This document shows positions 34,532 through 43,434 of a stretch of DNA of 64,000 nucleotides, piece by piece. Where the stretch lies: positions 1 through 64,000 of the forward strand of contig NZ_JACCHP010000023.1 in the NCBI RefSeq assembly GCF_016031625.1. The letters run 5' to 3'. Each line of letters starts with the position of its first letter. Position 1 is the stretch's first letter. The position numbers were made by a program, and so were the translations under genes. Source of the DNA: Bradyrhizobium agreste (GTDB lineage: Bacteria; Pseudomonadota; Alphaproteobacteria; Rhizobiales; Xanthobacteraceae). The notes below the pieces were generated by a model. It saw only the letters and a program-made list of their open reading frames with translations, was not told the origin of the DNA and did no database searches.

Positions 34532-35029
34532 ATGAGCATCAAGCGCATTGCCCGACATCTCGTGCAGCATCATTGGCGCGCGAAGCAGATTTTTCCGCAA
34601 GCGGTGCTCGACCGCATCGAGCAGGCAATCAAGCGCACCGAAGCCACCCATTCCGGCCAGGTCCGCTTCGTCGTCGAAGGGGCGCTCGACGGCCGTCCGC
34701 TGTTTCGCAACCAGCCGGCCCGCGAGCGCGCGCTCGACGTGTTCTCTCACTTGCGCATCTGGGACACCGCCCATAACAACGGCGTTCTGATCTATCTCCT
34801 GCTTGCCGACCGCGACGTCGAGATCATCGCCGATCGCGGCATCGATGCGAAGGTCGGCGCCGAGGGTTGGGAAACGATCTGCCGCGCGATGGAGGCCGAG
34901 TTCAGATCGGGCCGGTTCGAACATGGCGTGATCAGCGGCATCGAGGCCGTCTCGCGCGAACTGGCAAAGCATTTCCCGCCGCAAGCGCCGCATGCGAACG
35001 AGCTGCCGGATGCTCCGGTCGTGATGTGA
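34532..35029 (+). CDS. Soluble TPM-domain protein
   Basis: 165 residues. A compact TPM (phosphatase-like) domain: FPQAVLDRIEQAIKRTEATHSGQVRFVVEGAL, then FSHLRIWDTAHNNGVLIYLLLADRDVEIIADRGIDAKVG. No signal peptide or membrane helix, so it is probably the cytoplasmic partner of the membrane TPM protein encoded 5 bp upstream. The lemA-TPM-TPM order suggests a functional set at the envelope. Biochemical function unproven. Confidence 0.88.
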   Translation: MSIKRIARHLVQHHWRAKQIFPQAVLDRIEQAIKRTEATHSGQVRFVVEGALDGRPLFRNQPARERALDVFSHLRIWDTAHNNGVLIYLLLADRDVEIIADRGIDAKVGAEGWETICRAMEAEFRSGRFEHGVISGIEAVSRELAKHFPPQAPHANELPDAPVVM

Positions 35030-35219
35030 CAGGCCATTCCGACCCCGTTCATCTTCCCCCGGTTACGAATTGTTTCACGCCCGCCACATCGGTTCCATGT
35101 TCCCGGCCCAATTCGGCCCCGGATGAACTCCTAAAATTTCGGTAAGCGGGTCCGAAGGTAAGGATTTCGCAAGCAATGAAAGTTACCAAAAGGTCAACCG
35201 AGACTGGAGTATTTGAGCC

Positions 35220-36203
35220 GTGAGCGAACCAATGCCCGAGCAGGCTGCCCAGGATGCCGCTGCCATCGGCGCCGCAGCGCCGCAGGCCGTCGAGGCTGCC
35301 GTCGGTATCGAGGCGCCCTCGATCGCCCCCGACCACGAAGCACCGCCCAAGCCGGATCCAGTCAAGGCCGACGCCCCGAAGGTGGAGCCGCCGCGGATCG
35401 AAGTGCCGAAGGTTGAGGCTGAGGCCAAGCCCGAGCCGAAGCTCGGCAAGCTCATTGTCATGCCGCCCTCCGACCGCGCCTTTGAGCGCGAGGAGTTCGC
35501 TCCGCATGGGAAGGCGGACGAGCCGCGCGAGACCGGCAGCAAGCGCCGGCTGTCGGCGATGGCCGCGGTGGTGGCGATTGCCGCCAGCGTCGGCGCGATC
35601 AGCGGTGCGCTCGCGACCGCGGGAATGATGCATTTCGCCGCACCCGCTCCGGCTCCGGTGCAGGTCGCCGACACCAGTGCGCTGGATGCCTCCGTCGCGC
35701 GGATCGATGCCGATCTCGTCGCACTGAAGGCCAATGTCGAGCAGAGCTCGAAGACCGGCCTCACCCAGTTCAACCGGGCCAACGACCGCCTGGACAAGCT
35801 CGAGAAGGCGCAGGCCGAGCCGCTGGCCAGGATCGCAAAGCTGTCCGAGACCGTCGACAAGCTGCGCGCCACGCCGCCTGCCGCGCCCGCGCAGGCCGCA
35901 ACAGCAGCGCCCAAGGAGACCACCGGCTCGATCGCTTCGACCCAGACCCAGGTCGCGACCGCGGCGGCTGCACCGGCCCCGGCGCCCGTAGCTCCCAAGA
36001 CCGAAGTCGGACGTCTGCCGACGATCGAAGGTTGGCGGCTGCGCAACGCCAGCAACGGCGGCGCGCTGATCGAGGGCCGCGACGGCCTCTACGAGGTCTA
36101 TCCCGGCGACCCCATCCCCGGCGTCGGCCGTGTCGATGCGATCCGCCGCCAGGATGGCCGCTGGGTGGTCGTCACCTCAAGGGGGCTGATCGTCGGACGC
36201 TGA
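35220..36203 (+). CDS. Single-pass membrane protein with Pro/Ala-rich N-terminus and coiled coil
   Basis: 327 residues from GTG (an ATG four codons later is possible). Residues 1-105 are disordered and rich in Ala, Pro, Lys and Glu. A helix at about 110-135 spans the membrane. A coiled coil follows (about 145-210, LDASVARIDADLVALKANVEQ...ANDRLDKLEKAQAE), then an Ala/Pro linker. A compact C-terminal domain is GWRLRNASNGGALIEGRDGLYEVYPGDPIPGVGRVDAIRRQDGRWVVVTSRGLIVGR. The topology suggests a cytoplasmic tail and a periplasmic domain. I do not recognise a named family. A good terminator follows. Confidence 0.75.
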   Translation: MSEPMPEQAAQDAAAIGAAAPQAVEAAVGIEAPSIAPDHEAPPKPDPVKADAPKVEPPRIEVPKVEAEAKPEPKLGKLIVMPPSDRAFEREEFAPHGKADEPRETGSKRRLSAMAAVVAIAASVGAISGALATAGMMHFAAPAPAPVQVADTSALDASVARIDADLVALKANVEQSSKTGLTQFNRANDRLDKLEKAQAEPLARIAKLSETVDKLRATPPAAPAQAATAAPKETTGSIASTQTQVATAAAAPAPAPVAPKTEVGRLPTIEGWRLRNASNGGALIEGRDGLYEVYPGDPIPGVGRVDAIRRQDGRWVVVTSRGLIVGR

Positions 36204-36228
36204 GCGTTTCGATATTCGACTTTCGAGG

Positions 36229-36260
36229 AGGCGCTTCACCGCGATGTGAGGCGCCTTTTT
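36229..36260 (+). terminator. Rho-independent terminator
   Basis: AGGCGCTTCAC and GTGAGGCGCCT form an 11-bp stem (one G-U pair) with a 6-nt loop, followed by five Ts, 26 bp past the stop of the coiled-coil membrane protein gene. The clearest intrinsic terminator in the window. Confidence 0.85.
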
Positions 36261-36297
36261 GCTTGAATAGGCACGCTTGCGCGGTGTTACCTCAGGC

Positions 36298-37836
36298 ATG
36301 GGCCGCGCGTTGCGAATTCTCGTTGCTGCCGCCGCATTGCTTGGCGGTGTCGTTTCGCTCTTCGCAGCGGAGAGCGCTGCGCTGACGCGCGGCACCGCGA
36401 TCACCGATCCAGCTCTGCTGCGCAAGCTCGACCAGAACGACACGCTGACGATCTCGCGTCTTTTGGCGCCGGAGCGGAGTTCGGACGTCCCGCTCACGAC
36501 CGAGGCGATGTTCGCCTCGCTGCCGCAGCTGAAAGCGATTCTGCCCGCGATCGATGCGGAGTTCGACCGCTACATCGCCTGGTACAAGGCGACCTATCCG
36601 GGCGAGACCATCGGCGTCGGCGAGGGTTTCGACGCGCAATTGTTCGATCGGGTCAATCTGACATCGCGCGAGGCGCGCTTCGTGCTCGCCGGCATCGTCA
36701 ATCGCATGGACCGTGCCTATGTCTCGCAAGAGTCCTGTGGCGAGATCCGGCTGATCTTTCGTCTGGCGCGGTTCGATCGCGGGCCGGATGGTGGCAAGGT
36801 CGCAACGCGCCTGCCGATGACGTTCAACCTCGTGATGAAGGCGCGCGATGCGCGCCAGACGGATGCGAACGGCAAGCCGGTCAGCTGCGCCGAGATCGCG
36901 CGGCGCTGGCTCGACAATGGCGACTGGCAAGATTTGATCGGCAACCGCCTCCCACCTGACGACGCCATGCTCGACCGCATCGAGACCAACATCCAGGTCT
37001 CGGTCGCGCCGAAATCGGCGCTGCACGATTTCCGCTCCGATTATCTGCTCAAGGTGTTCAGGTACGATGCTGCCACCAGGACGTTCGAGGAATCGACGCT
37101 GGAGAACCAGATCGACCGCGACCGCATTCTTGCCGACGATGCGCTGCGGCGCGACTTCAAGGCCTGGCTGCTCGCACCCGAGAACTTGCGCGCGTTCGAT
37201 CGCGGCACGGTGCTGATCCCGGAAAAATTCCTGGCCAGGGCCGCAATGGTGCCGACCCCCGTCGGTCTCGACGCATCGGCCTTGCAGCCGGAGTTCGGCT
37301 TGATGCAGGGGGAGGGCCAAGGCGATCCCGTCTTCACCGACAATGACGTGGTCGGCGCGCTGAAGCAGGCGACGGCCCGCGGCCTCGACATGCAGAACAT
37401 CCGTTCGGTCGCAGGCTTCCAGCGCCGTCTCAACGACATCACCTGCGCCGGCTGTCACCAGACCCGCGGCATCGGCGGTTTCCATTTCCCGGGCGTCGAT
37501 TGGCTCGAGGACAGACCGTCGAATGCCGCCATCGTGGCGGCCTCGCCGCATTTCTTCAGCGACCAGCTCCGCCGCCGCGACATCCTGACCGCGTTCGCGG
37601 CCGAAAAAAGCCCCGATTTCTCACGCGGATTTGCCGATAGGCCGCAGACCCGCGGCAGAAGCGAGCTGGCCGGCAGCGAATATCAGGACGGCTGGGGAGC
37701 GCATTGCTCCCTGCAAGATCCGGGATCGGGAACGCCGGACAGGAGTTTTACGTCATGGAGCTGTGCTAACGGTTTGACCTGTCAGGCTGCCACGGCCTCG
37801 CGCCGCATCGGCATGTGCTTCATCAAGACGCGTTAG
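36298..37836 (+). CDS. Exported protein with one CxxCH heme-type motif
   Basis: 512 residues from the ATG at 36298 (an upstream ATG adds seven). The N-terminus MGRALRILVAAAALLGGVVSLFAAESAA is a Sec signal. The large central part is unfamiliar. A CAGCHQTRGIGGFHFPG motif at residues 383-387 could bind heme c or only form a disulfide. Further Cys residues cluster at the C-terminus (GAHCSLQDPG, WSCANGLTCQ, MCFIK). The length and single late CxxCH do not match a standard cytochrome c. Function unknown; a periplasmic location is likely. Confidence 0.8.
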   Translation: MGRALRILVAAAALLGGVVSLFAAESAALTRGTAITDPALLRKLDQNDTLTISRLLAPERSSDVPLTTEAMFASLPQLKAILPAIDAEFDRYIAWYKATYPGETIGVGEGFDAQLFDRVNLTSREARFVLAGIVNRMDRAYVSQESCGEIRLIFRLARFDRGPDGGKVATRLPMTFNLVMKARDARQTDANGKPVSCAEIARRWLDNGDWQDLIGNRLPPDDAMLDRIETNIQVSVAPKSALHDFRSDYLLKVFRYDAATRTFEESTLENQIDRDRILADDALRRDFKAWLLAPENLRAFDRGTVLIPEKFLARAAMVPTPVGLDASALQPEFGLMQGEGQGDPVFTDNDVVGALKQATARGLDMQNIRSVAGFQRRLNDITCAGCHQTRGIGGFHFPGVDWLEDRPSNAAIVAASPHFFSDQLRRRDILTAFAAEKSPDFSRGFADRPQTRGRSELAGSEYQDGWGAHCSLQDPGSGTPDRSFTSWSCANGLTCQAATASRRIGMCFIKTR

Positions 37837-37892
37837 CGCGTGATCCGGAAAGGGTCACGGGCAAGATAAAGCTCGATCGATTTGGATGACCC

Positions 37893-38057
37893 ATGACGGA
37901 TACCGGCAACGCCAACAAGGCGCGCAATCGCGAGATCGCGCGGAACGAGGAAGCCAAGCAGGTCATCGGCAGCGCGCGCGTGAGCATCTGGGCCGTCGCG
38001 GTGGCCGTCATCGTCGGCGGCATTCTGTTCACGCTCGGCTGGCTGTCGCTGAGGTAG
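37893..38057 (+). CDS. 54-residue single-helix membrane protein
   Basis: A short frame encoding MTDTGNANKARNREIARNEE, then a charged segment and one transmembrane helix (about 31-51, ending LGWLSLR). The basic/acidic soluble head and C-terminal anchor resemble many small alphaproteobacterial membrane proteins. No convincing ribosome site is visible beyond GATGACCC. Kept because the composition and hydrophobicity pattern look coding. Confidence 0.55.
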   Translation: MTDTGNANKARNREIARNEEAKQVIGSARVSIWAVAVAVIVGGILFTLGWLSLR

Positions 38058-38073
38058 GCCGCACTATCTTTCG

Positions 38074-38158
38074 TCATGCCCGGGCATGTCCCGGGCATCC
38101 ACGTTCTCGTCCCCGCGCTCAAGATCGTGGATGGCCGGGACAAGCCCGGCCATGACGG
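38074..38158. repeat. Intergenic repeat, family C relative
   Basis: TCGTCATGCCCGGGCATGTC at the left and GGGACAAGCCCGGCCATGAC at the right form inverted arms of about 25 bp, between the small membrane protein and the convergent glutathione transferase gene. Confidence 0.65.
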
Positions 38159-38183
38159 AGCTGAGGTTTCGGCGCTGGCACCC

Positions 38184-38831
38184 TCACTTCGCGTAGTTCG
38201 TCATCCGCTTGCCGGGCAGCAGCTCGTAGGCCGGCTTCCAGCCCGGCAGCGCGGCCATGCGGCCAAGCCAGGCATGGATGGCGGGATGGCTCGCCGCGAA
38301 ATCGAAGCCGTGCTCGTCGCTCGGATAATGCAGATAGGCCATCATCGAGATGTCAGCGACCGTCGGCCTTGCGCCGATCGCGAAGGCATTGTGCTGAAGA
38401 TGGCCGTCGAGGATACCGAGAAAGTCCTCGAGCCGCCTCCGGAAATGCTTCAGCACCTGCGGGTCGTTTTTCTCTGTGAAGGCGCGCATGAAGCGGTAGG
38501 TCGCCATGTAGCCGGTGAGCTTGTGGTTGTCCCAGAACAGCCAGCGCAGCAGCTCGAACTTCTCGTCCTCCGTCTCGGCGCCGAAGCGGCTGTACTGCTC
38601 GGCGAGCTTCAAGAGTAGCGGCGCGGTCTGCGTCATCTTCACGCCGTCGATCTCGAGCACGGGAATCTCGCCCATCTCGTTCACGGCCTTGCGCCACTCC
38701 GCCGTGCGCGTGACGCCGCCGGCAAAATCGGTCCAGACCGGCTCGAACGTCTCGCCGCAGAGCGTGAGCATCAGGGCCAGCTTGTAGCTGTTGCCGGATT
38801 CGGGGAAGTAGTGCAGGCGGTAGCTAGGCAT
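38184..38831 (-). CDS. Glutathione S-transferase-family protein
   Basis: 215 residues. N-terminal thioredoxin-like domain (YRLHYFPESGNSYKLALMLTLCGETFEPVWTDF; cis-Pro loop GEIPVLEIDG; MTQTAPLLLKLAEQY) and an all-helical C-terminal domain with the N-capping ARPTVADISMMAYL motif. Probably a cytoplasmic detoxifying or isomerising transferase; the class is not determined. The ATG at 38831 is chosen because the sequence further upstream is repeat. Confidence 0.9.
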   Translation of the reverse strand: MPSYRLHYFPESGNSYKLALMLTLCGETFEPVWTDFAGGVTRTAEWRKAVNEMGEIPVLEIDGVKMTQTAPLLLKLAEQYSRFGAETEDEKFELLRWLFWDNHKLTGYMATYRFMRAFTEKNDPQVLKHFRRRLEDFLGILDGHLQHNAFAIGARPTVADISMMAYLHYPSDEHGFDFAASHPAIHAWLGRMAALPGWKPAYELLPGKRMTNYAK

Positions 38832-38885
38832 GGGACCTCGCGGCATCGGTGTGTTGCCGATTGTTATAGCTAGGTAGTCCGGCAT

Positions 38886-38966
38886 CGTCATTGCGAGCGC
38901 AGCGAAGCAATCCAGCAATGCATCCGCGGAGATACTCTGGATTGCTTCGCTGCGCTCGCAATGACG
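38886..38966. repeat. Inverted repeat, family B (perfect 30-bp arms)
   Basis: 81 bp. The first 30 bp (starting CGTCATTGCGAGCGCAGC) and the last 30 bp are exact reverse complements around a 21-bp centre. An imperfect copy lies at 16855-16941. It separates the tandem glutathione transferase and CoA-transferase genes. Confidence 0.9.
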
Positions 38967-38987
38967 GAGTTTGTGGAGACGACGGGG

Positions 38988-40193
38988 CTACCCCACCGCC
39001 CCCGACGACCTCAGGGCCATGATCGCCGCCTCGTCATATCCCGCCCCGCGTAAAATCTCGTCACTGTGCTCGCCGACGGCCGGCGGCTTGCGCGGCTGCA
39101 CCTTCCTGGCGCCGTCGATCCAGATCGGGCTGTTGATGGTGAGCATGGTGTCGTTCTCAAACGGCACCAGCACGTCGTTGTCGAGCATCTGCTTGTCGTT
39201 GGGGATGTCGTCCAGGATGGCGACGACGCCGAACACAAGGCCATTGCCGTCGAGGATTTTGCGCCATTCAGCGAGATCTTTCGTGGCGAAGGTCTCGTCC
39301 AAGATCTTGATCAGCTCGACCGAGCGGGCGTGGCGGTCGGCCTTGGTGACGAAGCGGGGGTCGTTGATCAGATCCTCCCGGCCCAGGCATTTGGCGAGCG
39401 TCGGAAACTGCTTCTCCTCGTTGAGCAGCGACAGGATCAGCCAGCGGCCGTCCTTGCACTGATAATGATTGGCGACGGCGTTCAGCGCGCGCTCGCGCGG
39501 GCGCCGCTCGCCGAACTTGGAGCCGCAGAGTTTCGCCTGCGCCAGCACGCTCGCCGCCCACACCCCGTTTGCCATCAGGTTGGAGGCGACATGCGAGCCC
39601 TTGCCGGTCTTCTCACGCTGATACAGCGCGGTGACGATGGCGCCGTAGAACGCCATGGCGCAGGGATGGTCGCCCATGCCCGCGACCGAGCGCGCCGGCG
39701 TGGTGTCGGTGTCGGCGCGGACGAGATCCATCAGGCCGGAGCGCGCCCAATAGGCATTGCTGTCGAAGCCGGGCTTGTTGGCCTCCTCGCCCTTCTCGCC
39801 ATAGCCGGTGAAGGAGGCATAGATCAGCCGGTCGTTGAGGTGGGCGAGGTGGTCATAGGTGATGCCGAGCTTGGCGCGCACCGGCGGCGGCATGTTGGTG
39901 ATGAAGACGTCGGCCTCCGCCACCAGTCTGTAGAGCACGGCCTGCGCTTCCGGCTTGGACAAGTCGAGCGCGATGCTCTTCTTGTTGCGCGCCTCCAGCA
40001 GCCAGGCGAAATTGTGCTCGCCTGAGGGATAGCCTGGCAGGTTCGGCAGGTTGCGATAGGGATCGCCAGCGCCCGGCGGCTCGATCTTGATGACGTCGGC
40101 ACCGAAATCCGACAGCACGGTCGCGGCCGCGGGCGCTGCAATGAAGCTCGCGCAGTCCAGAACCTTCAGGCCCGCAAAAATGCCCTTCTCCAT
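38988..40193 (-). CDS. CaiB/BaiF-family CoA-transferase
   Basis: 401 residues of the class III CoA-transferase family. It moves CoA between carboxylic acids through an aspartyl-CoA anhydride. Markers: LKVLDCASFIAAPAAATVLSDFGADVIKIEPPGAGDPYR, KKSIALDLSKPEAQAVLYRLV, and GMGDHPCAMAFYGAIVTAL with the likely catalytic Asp. No dehydrogenase or hydratase lies beside it, so the substrate pair is unknown. Confidence 0.9.
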   Translation of the reverse strand: MEKGIFAGLKVLDCASFIAAPAAATVLSDFGADVIKIEPPGAGDPYRNLPNLPGYPSGEHNFAWLLEARNKKSIALDLSKPEAQAVLYRLVAEADVFITNMPPPVRAKLGITYDHLAHLNDRLIYASFTGYGEKGEEANKPGFDSNAYWARSGLMDLVRADTDTTPARSVAGMGDHPCAMAFYGAIVTALYQREKTGKGSHVASNLMANGVWAASVLAQAKLCGSKFGERRPRERALNAVANHYQCKDGRWLILSLLNEEKQFPTLAKCLGREDLINDPRFVTKADRHARSVELIKILDETFATKDLAEWRKILDGNGLVFGVVAILDDIPNDKQMLDNDVLVPFENDTMLTINSPIWIDGARKVQPRKPPAVGEHSDEILRGAGYDEAAIMALRSSGAVG

Positions 40194-40308
40194 CGCGGCG
40201 TCGCTCCCTCGCTTCAGTCGTTTCCCGCGCGCTGGAATTGGCGCGGGCCGGTGATGGGAGCATTAGACCGATGTTTTGCCGGGATGCAACGGCGCCTGGC
40301 GCAGGGCC

Positions 40309-43300
40309 TCACTCCTCCCCCGCAAGCAACGCGGCATTGCCGCCGGCAGCCGCGGTGTTGATCGTCACGGTCTGCTCGGTGGCGAAGCGCGCGAGGTAGT
40401 GCGGGCCGCCGGCCTTGGGGCCGGTTCCGGACAGGCCGCTGCCGCCGAATGGCTGCACGCCGACCACGGCGCCGATCATGTTGCGATTGACGTAGATGTT
40501 GCCGACCTGGACGCGGTCGATGATCGCCTCGATCGTGTCGTCGATGCGCGAATGGATGCCGAGGGTCAGCCCGTAGCCGGTGCGCGCGATCGATTCCAAC
40601 ACACGTTCGAGGTTCTCCGCGCGATAGCGCACGACATGCAGGATCGGGCCGAACACCTCCTCGGTGAGCTGACCGGCCTCCTTGAGCTCGAAGATATGCG
40701 GCGCGACGAAGCAGCCATCCGGCGCGGCGCCTGCAAAGTGCAGCCGCGCCTCGCGCTTCATCCGCGCGATATGCGCATCGAGGCGTTGCTTGGCGTCGAG
40801 GTCGATCACCGGCCCGACGTGGGTCGCAACATCTCCGGGATCTCCAATCCTGAGTTCGCGCGCGGCGCCCGCGATCATCTCGATCATGCGGTCGGCGACA
40901 TCCTCCTGCACGAACAACAGCCGCAGCGCCGAGCAGCGCTGGCCGGCGGAACGGAACGCGGAGGTCACGACATCGTCGGCGACCTGCTCGGGCAGCGCGG
41001 TCGCATCCGCGATCATGGCGTTGATGCCGCCGGTCTCCGCGATCAGCGGCACGATCGGCCCGTCCTTGGCCGCGAGCGTCCGGTTGATCTGGCGCGCGAC
41101 CTCGGTCGAGCCGGTGAAGACGATTCCGGCGACATCAGGATGCGCGGTGAGGACCGCGCCGATACGACCGTCGCCGGTGACGAGATGCAGCGCGTTTGTG
41201 GGGATGCCGGCCTCGTGCAGCAGGGCGACGGCCTCGCGTGCGATGCGCGGCGTCTGCTCGGCGGGTTTTGCCACCACGCTGTTTCCGACCATCAGCGCCG
41301 CGGTCACCTGGCCAAGGAAGATCGCCAGCGGAAAATTCCACGGCGAGATCGCGACGAACACGCCGCGGCCGCGAAGGCTAAGCGCGTTGCTCTCGCCGGT
41401 CGGCCCCGGCATAGCGACATCAACGCCGAACAGCTTGCGGCCCTGCGCGGCATAGTAGCGGCAGAAGTCGGCGGCTTCGCGCAGCTCGGACAGCGCATCG
41501 TCCAGCGTCTTGCCGCCCTCGGCTTGCAACAGCGCGATGAAACGGGCGCCGCGGCTTTCCAGGAGATGCGCGGCCTGCTCCAGCGCCGCCGCGCGCGTGC
41601 CCGCCGGCGTCCGGCTCCAGCTGGCAAAGCCGGCGCGCGCTGCCGTCACCGCCGCGTTGGCCTGATCCGGCGTGGCATCAGCGACAGGTTTGAGATCGAC
41701 CGCCTCGCCCCTGACGTCCGTCAGCAGCCGGTCGAGTGCGGCACGCTCACCGAATTCGACGCCGCGCGAATTGCGCCGCTCCGGCGCAAACAGATCTGCC
41801 GGCAACGGTATTTTGGCGTGGGGTGCCTGTTGCGGCCGGCCGATGGCATCGGCGGGACGCTGCAGCAGCGCCGAAACCGGCACGCGATAATCGGCGGCCT
41901 GCGCCACGAACGAGGAGTTGGCGCCGTTCTCCAACAGCCGCCGCACCAGATAGGCGAGCAGGTCGCGATGACTGCCGACCGGCGCATAGGTGCGGTAGGC
42001 GATGTCGGGACGATCCTTTGCGAGTTGCTCGTAGAGGGCTTCGCCCATGCCGTGCAGGCGCTGGAACTCGAAGCCACCGCCATCTTGTGCGAGCTCCAGA
42101 ACCGTCGCGACCGTCAGTGCGTTGTGGGTGGCGAATTGCGGGAAAATGCGCGGCCGCAAGGCCAGCAACTTCGTCGCGCAGGCGACGAAGTTCAGATCGC
42201 TCATCGCCTTGCGCGTGAACACGGGATAGCCGTCGAGCCCGCGCTCCTGCGCGCGCTTGATCTCGGTGTCCCAATAGGCGCCCTTGACGAGGCGCACCAT
42301 CAGCTTGCGGTCATGCGCGCGGGCGAGCGCATCGACATAATCGATCACCGCGCTGGCGCGCTTCTGATAGGCCTGGATCGCGAGGCCAAATCCGTCCCAT
42401 CCCTGAAGCGAGGGATCGGCGAGCGTCGCCGCGATCACGTCGAGCGACAGCTCCAGCCGGTCGGCTTCCTCGGCATCGACGGTGAAGTTGAGGTCATGCG
42501 CCTTGGCGCGTTGCGCCAGATCGAGCAGCAGCGGCACCAGTTCGCGCATCACGCGTTCGCGGCTGATCGCCTCGAAGCGCGGATGCAGCGCCGAGAGCTT
42601 GACGGAGATGCCGGGCCGGTCGGGCAGGGGATGGCGGCCTGCCGCCTTGCCGATCATCTCAATGGCGCTGGCATAGGCATCGAAATAGCGCTTCGCGTCC
42701 GCCGCCGTGCGCGCACCCTCGCCGAGCATGTCGAAGGAGTAGCGATGCTTCTGGCCGGAGCGGGGCCGGCCGCGCTCCAGCGCCTGCTCGATGGTCTCCC
42801 CCAGCACGAAATGATTGCCCATCAGCCGCATCGCCTGGCGCGTCGCGGTGCGCACGGCAGGCGCCCCCAGCCGCTTCACCAGACGGCCGATGGTGCCGTC
42901 AGGCGTCTCGCCGGGCTGGATCACCCGTGCCGACAGGCCGAGCGCCCAGGCCGAGGCGTTGACCAGGAACGCCGTGGACTTGGTCTCGTGATGGATGAAG
43001 TCGCCTTCGCCGAGCTTGTCCTCGATGAACTGGTCGGCGGTGCGTGCGTCCGGCACGCGCAGCAGCGCTTCCGCCAGGATCATCAGCGCCAGCCCTTCCT
43101 TGGTCGAGAGCGCGAACTCCCGCAGCATGTCCTCGACCCCGCCAAGATTACCTGCAAGCCGGTCGTCGCGCTTGCGGATCGCCTCGATCAGCCGCGTCGC
43201 GGTGCGGTCGATCTGGGCCTCCCGTGGCGGGGCGAGATGCGAGGCCGGCAAAAGCTTTGCGGCGATCTCGGCGTCATCGGGAGCATAAGGCGCGGAGAAG

Positions 43301-43320
43301 GGCGGCGGGATGTTCGGCAT
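40309..43320 (-). CDS. putA: Bifunctional proline dehydrogenase / glutamate-semialdehyde dehydrogenase
   Basis: 1003 residues, cytoplasmic and membrane-associated. It oxidises proline to P5C (FAD) and then glutamate (NAD). The PRODH barrel (about 150-460) contains VKLSALHPRFEAISRERV, VRLVKGAYWDTEIKRAQERGLDGYPVFTRK and FATHNALTVATVLEL. The P5CDH domain (about 500-990) contains ISPWNFPLAIFLGQV, AETGGINAMIADATA and SAGQRCSALRLLFVQ with the catalytic Cys. There is no N-terminal ribbon-helix-helix, so unlike E. coli PutA it cannot repress its own gene; this matches the minimal Bradyrhizobium PutA. The divergent AsnC gene is the likely regulator. Confidence 0.97.
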   Translation of the reverse strand: MPNIPPPFSAPYAPDDAEIAAKLLPASHLAPPREAQIDRTATRLIEAIRKRDDRLAGNLGGVEDMLREFALSTKEGLALMILAEALLRVPDARTADQFIEDKLGEGDFIHHETKSTAFLVNASAWALGLSARVIQPGETPDGTIGRLVKRLGAPAVRTATRQAMRLMGNHFVLGETIEQALERGRPRSGQKHRYSFDMLGEGARTAADAKRYFDAYASAIEMIGKAAGRHPLPDRPGISVKLSALHPRFEAISRERVMRELVPLLLDLAQRAKAHDLNFTVDAEEADRLELSLDVIAATLADPSLQGWDGFGLAIQAYQKRASAVIDYVDALARAHDRKLMVRLVKGAYWDTEIKRAQERGLDGYPVFTRKAMSDLNFVACATKLLALRPRIFPQFATHNALTVATVLELAQDGGGFEFQRLHGMGEALYEQLAKDRPDIAYRTYAPVGSHRDLLAYLVRRLLENGANSSFVAQAADYRVPVSALLQRPADAIGRPQQAPHAKIPLPADLFAPERRNSRGVEFGERAALDRLLTDVRGEAVDLKPVADATPDQANAAVTAARAGFASWSRTPAGTRAAALEQAAHLLESRGARFIALLQAEGGKTLDDALSELREAADFCRYYAAQGRKLFGVDVAMPGPTGESNALSLRGRGVFVAISPWNFPLAIFLGQVTAALMVGNSVVAKPAEQTPRIAREAVALLHEAGIPTNALHLVTGDGRIGAVLTAHPDVAGIVFTGSTEVARQINRTLAAKDGPIVPLIAETGGINAMIADATALPEQVADDVVTSAFRSAGQRCSALRLLFVQEDVADRMIEMIAGAARELRIGDPGDVATHVGPVIDLDAKQRLDAHIARMKREARLHFAGAAPDGCFVAPHIFELKEAGQLTEEVFGPILHVVRYRAENLERVLESIARTGYGLTLGIHSRIDDTIEAIIDRVQVGNIYVNRNMIGAVVGVQPFGGSGLSGTGPKAGGPHYLARFATEQTVTINTAAAGGNAALLAGEE

Positions 43321-43384
43321 GGCGTGTCCTGTGGCTGAAATCCAGGATAAGGCCCGCGTTACCGTAGTTCGATAGACAATCTAG

Positions 43385-43430
43385 CTTCTTTGCCTTAGAA
43401 AATGAAGAGCACTAGCCATTTTGCCACATA
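43385..43430. promoter_or_regulatory. Candidate Lrp/AsnC binding region between putA and its regulator
   Basis: The AT-rich part of the 114-bp divergent intergenic region. It contains AAAATG (43399-43404) and CATTTT (43417-43422) as an inverted repeat with flanking TGCC on both sides. Lrp-type proteins bind such degenerate AT-rich dyads. Confidence 0.35.
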
Positions 43431-43434
43431 AGAT

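Noticed and set aside
38886..38966. Repeats considered as a CRISPR or as part of an array.
   Set aside because: The repeats are inverted pairs scattered singly between genes, without regular spacers, and no cas gene is present.
40276..43338. A 1020-codon open frame on the plus strand opposite putA.
   Set aside because: PutA motifs are intact on the minus strand; the antisense product is Arg/Gly/His-rich with no recognisable domain.
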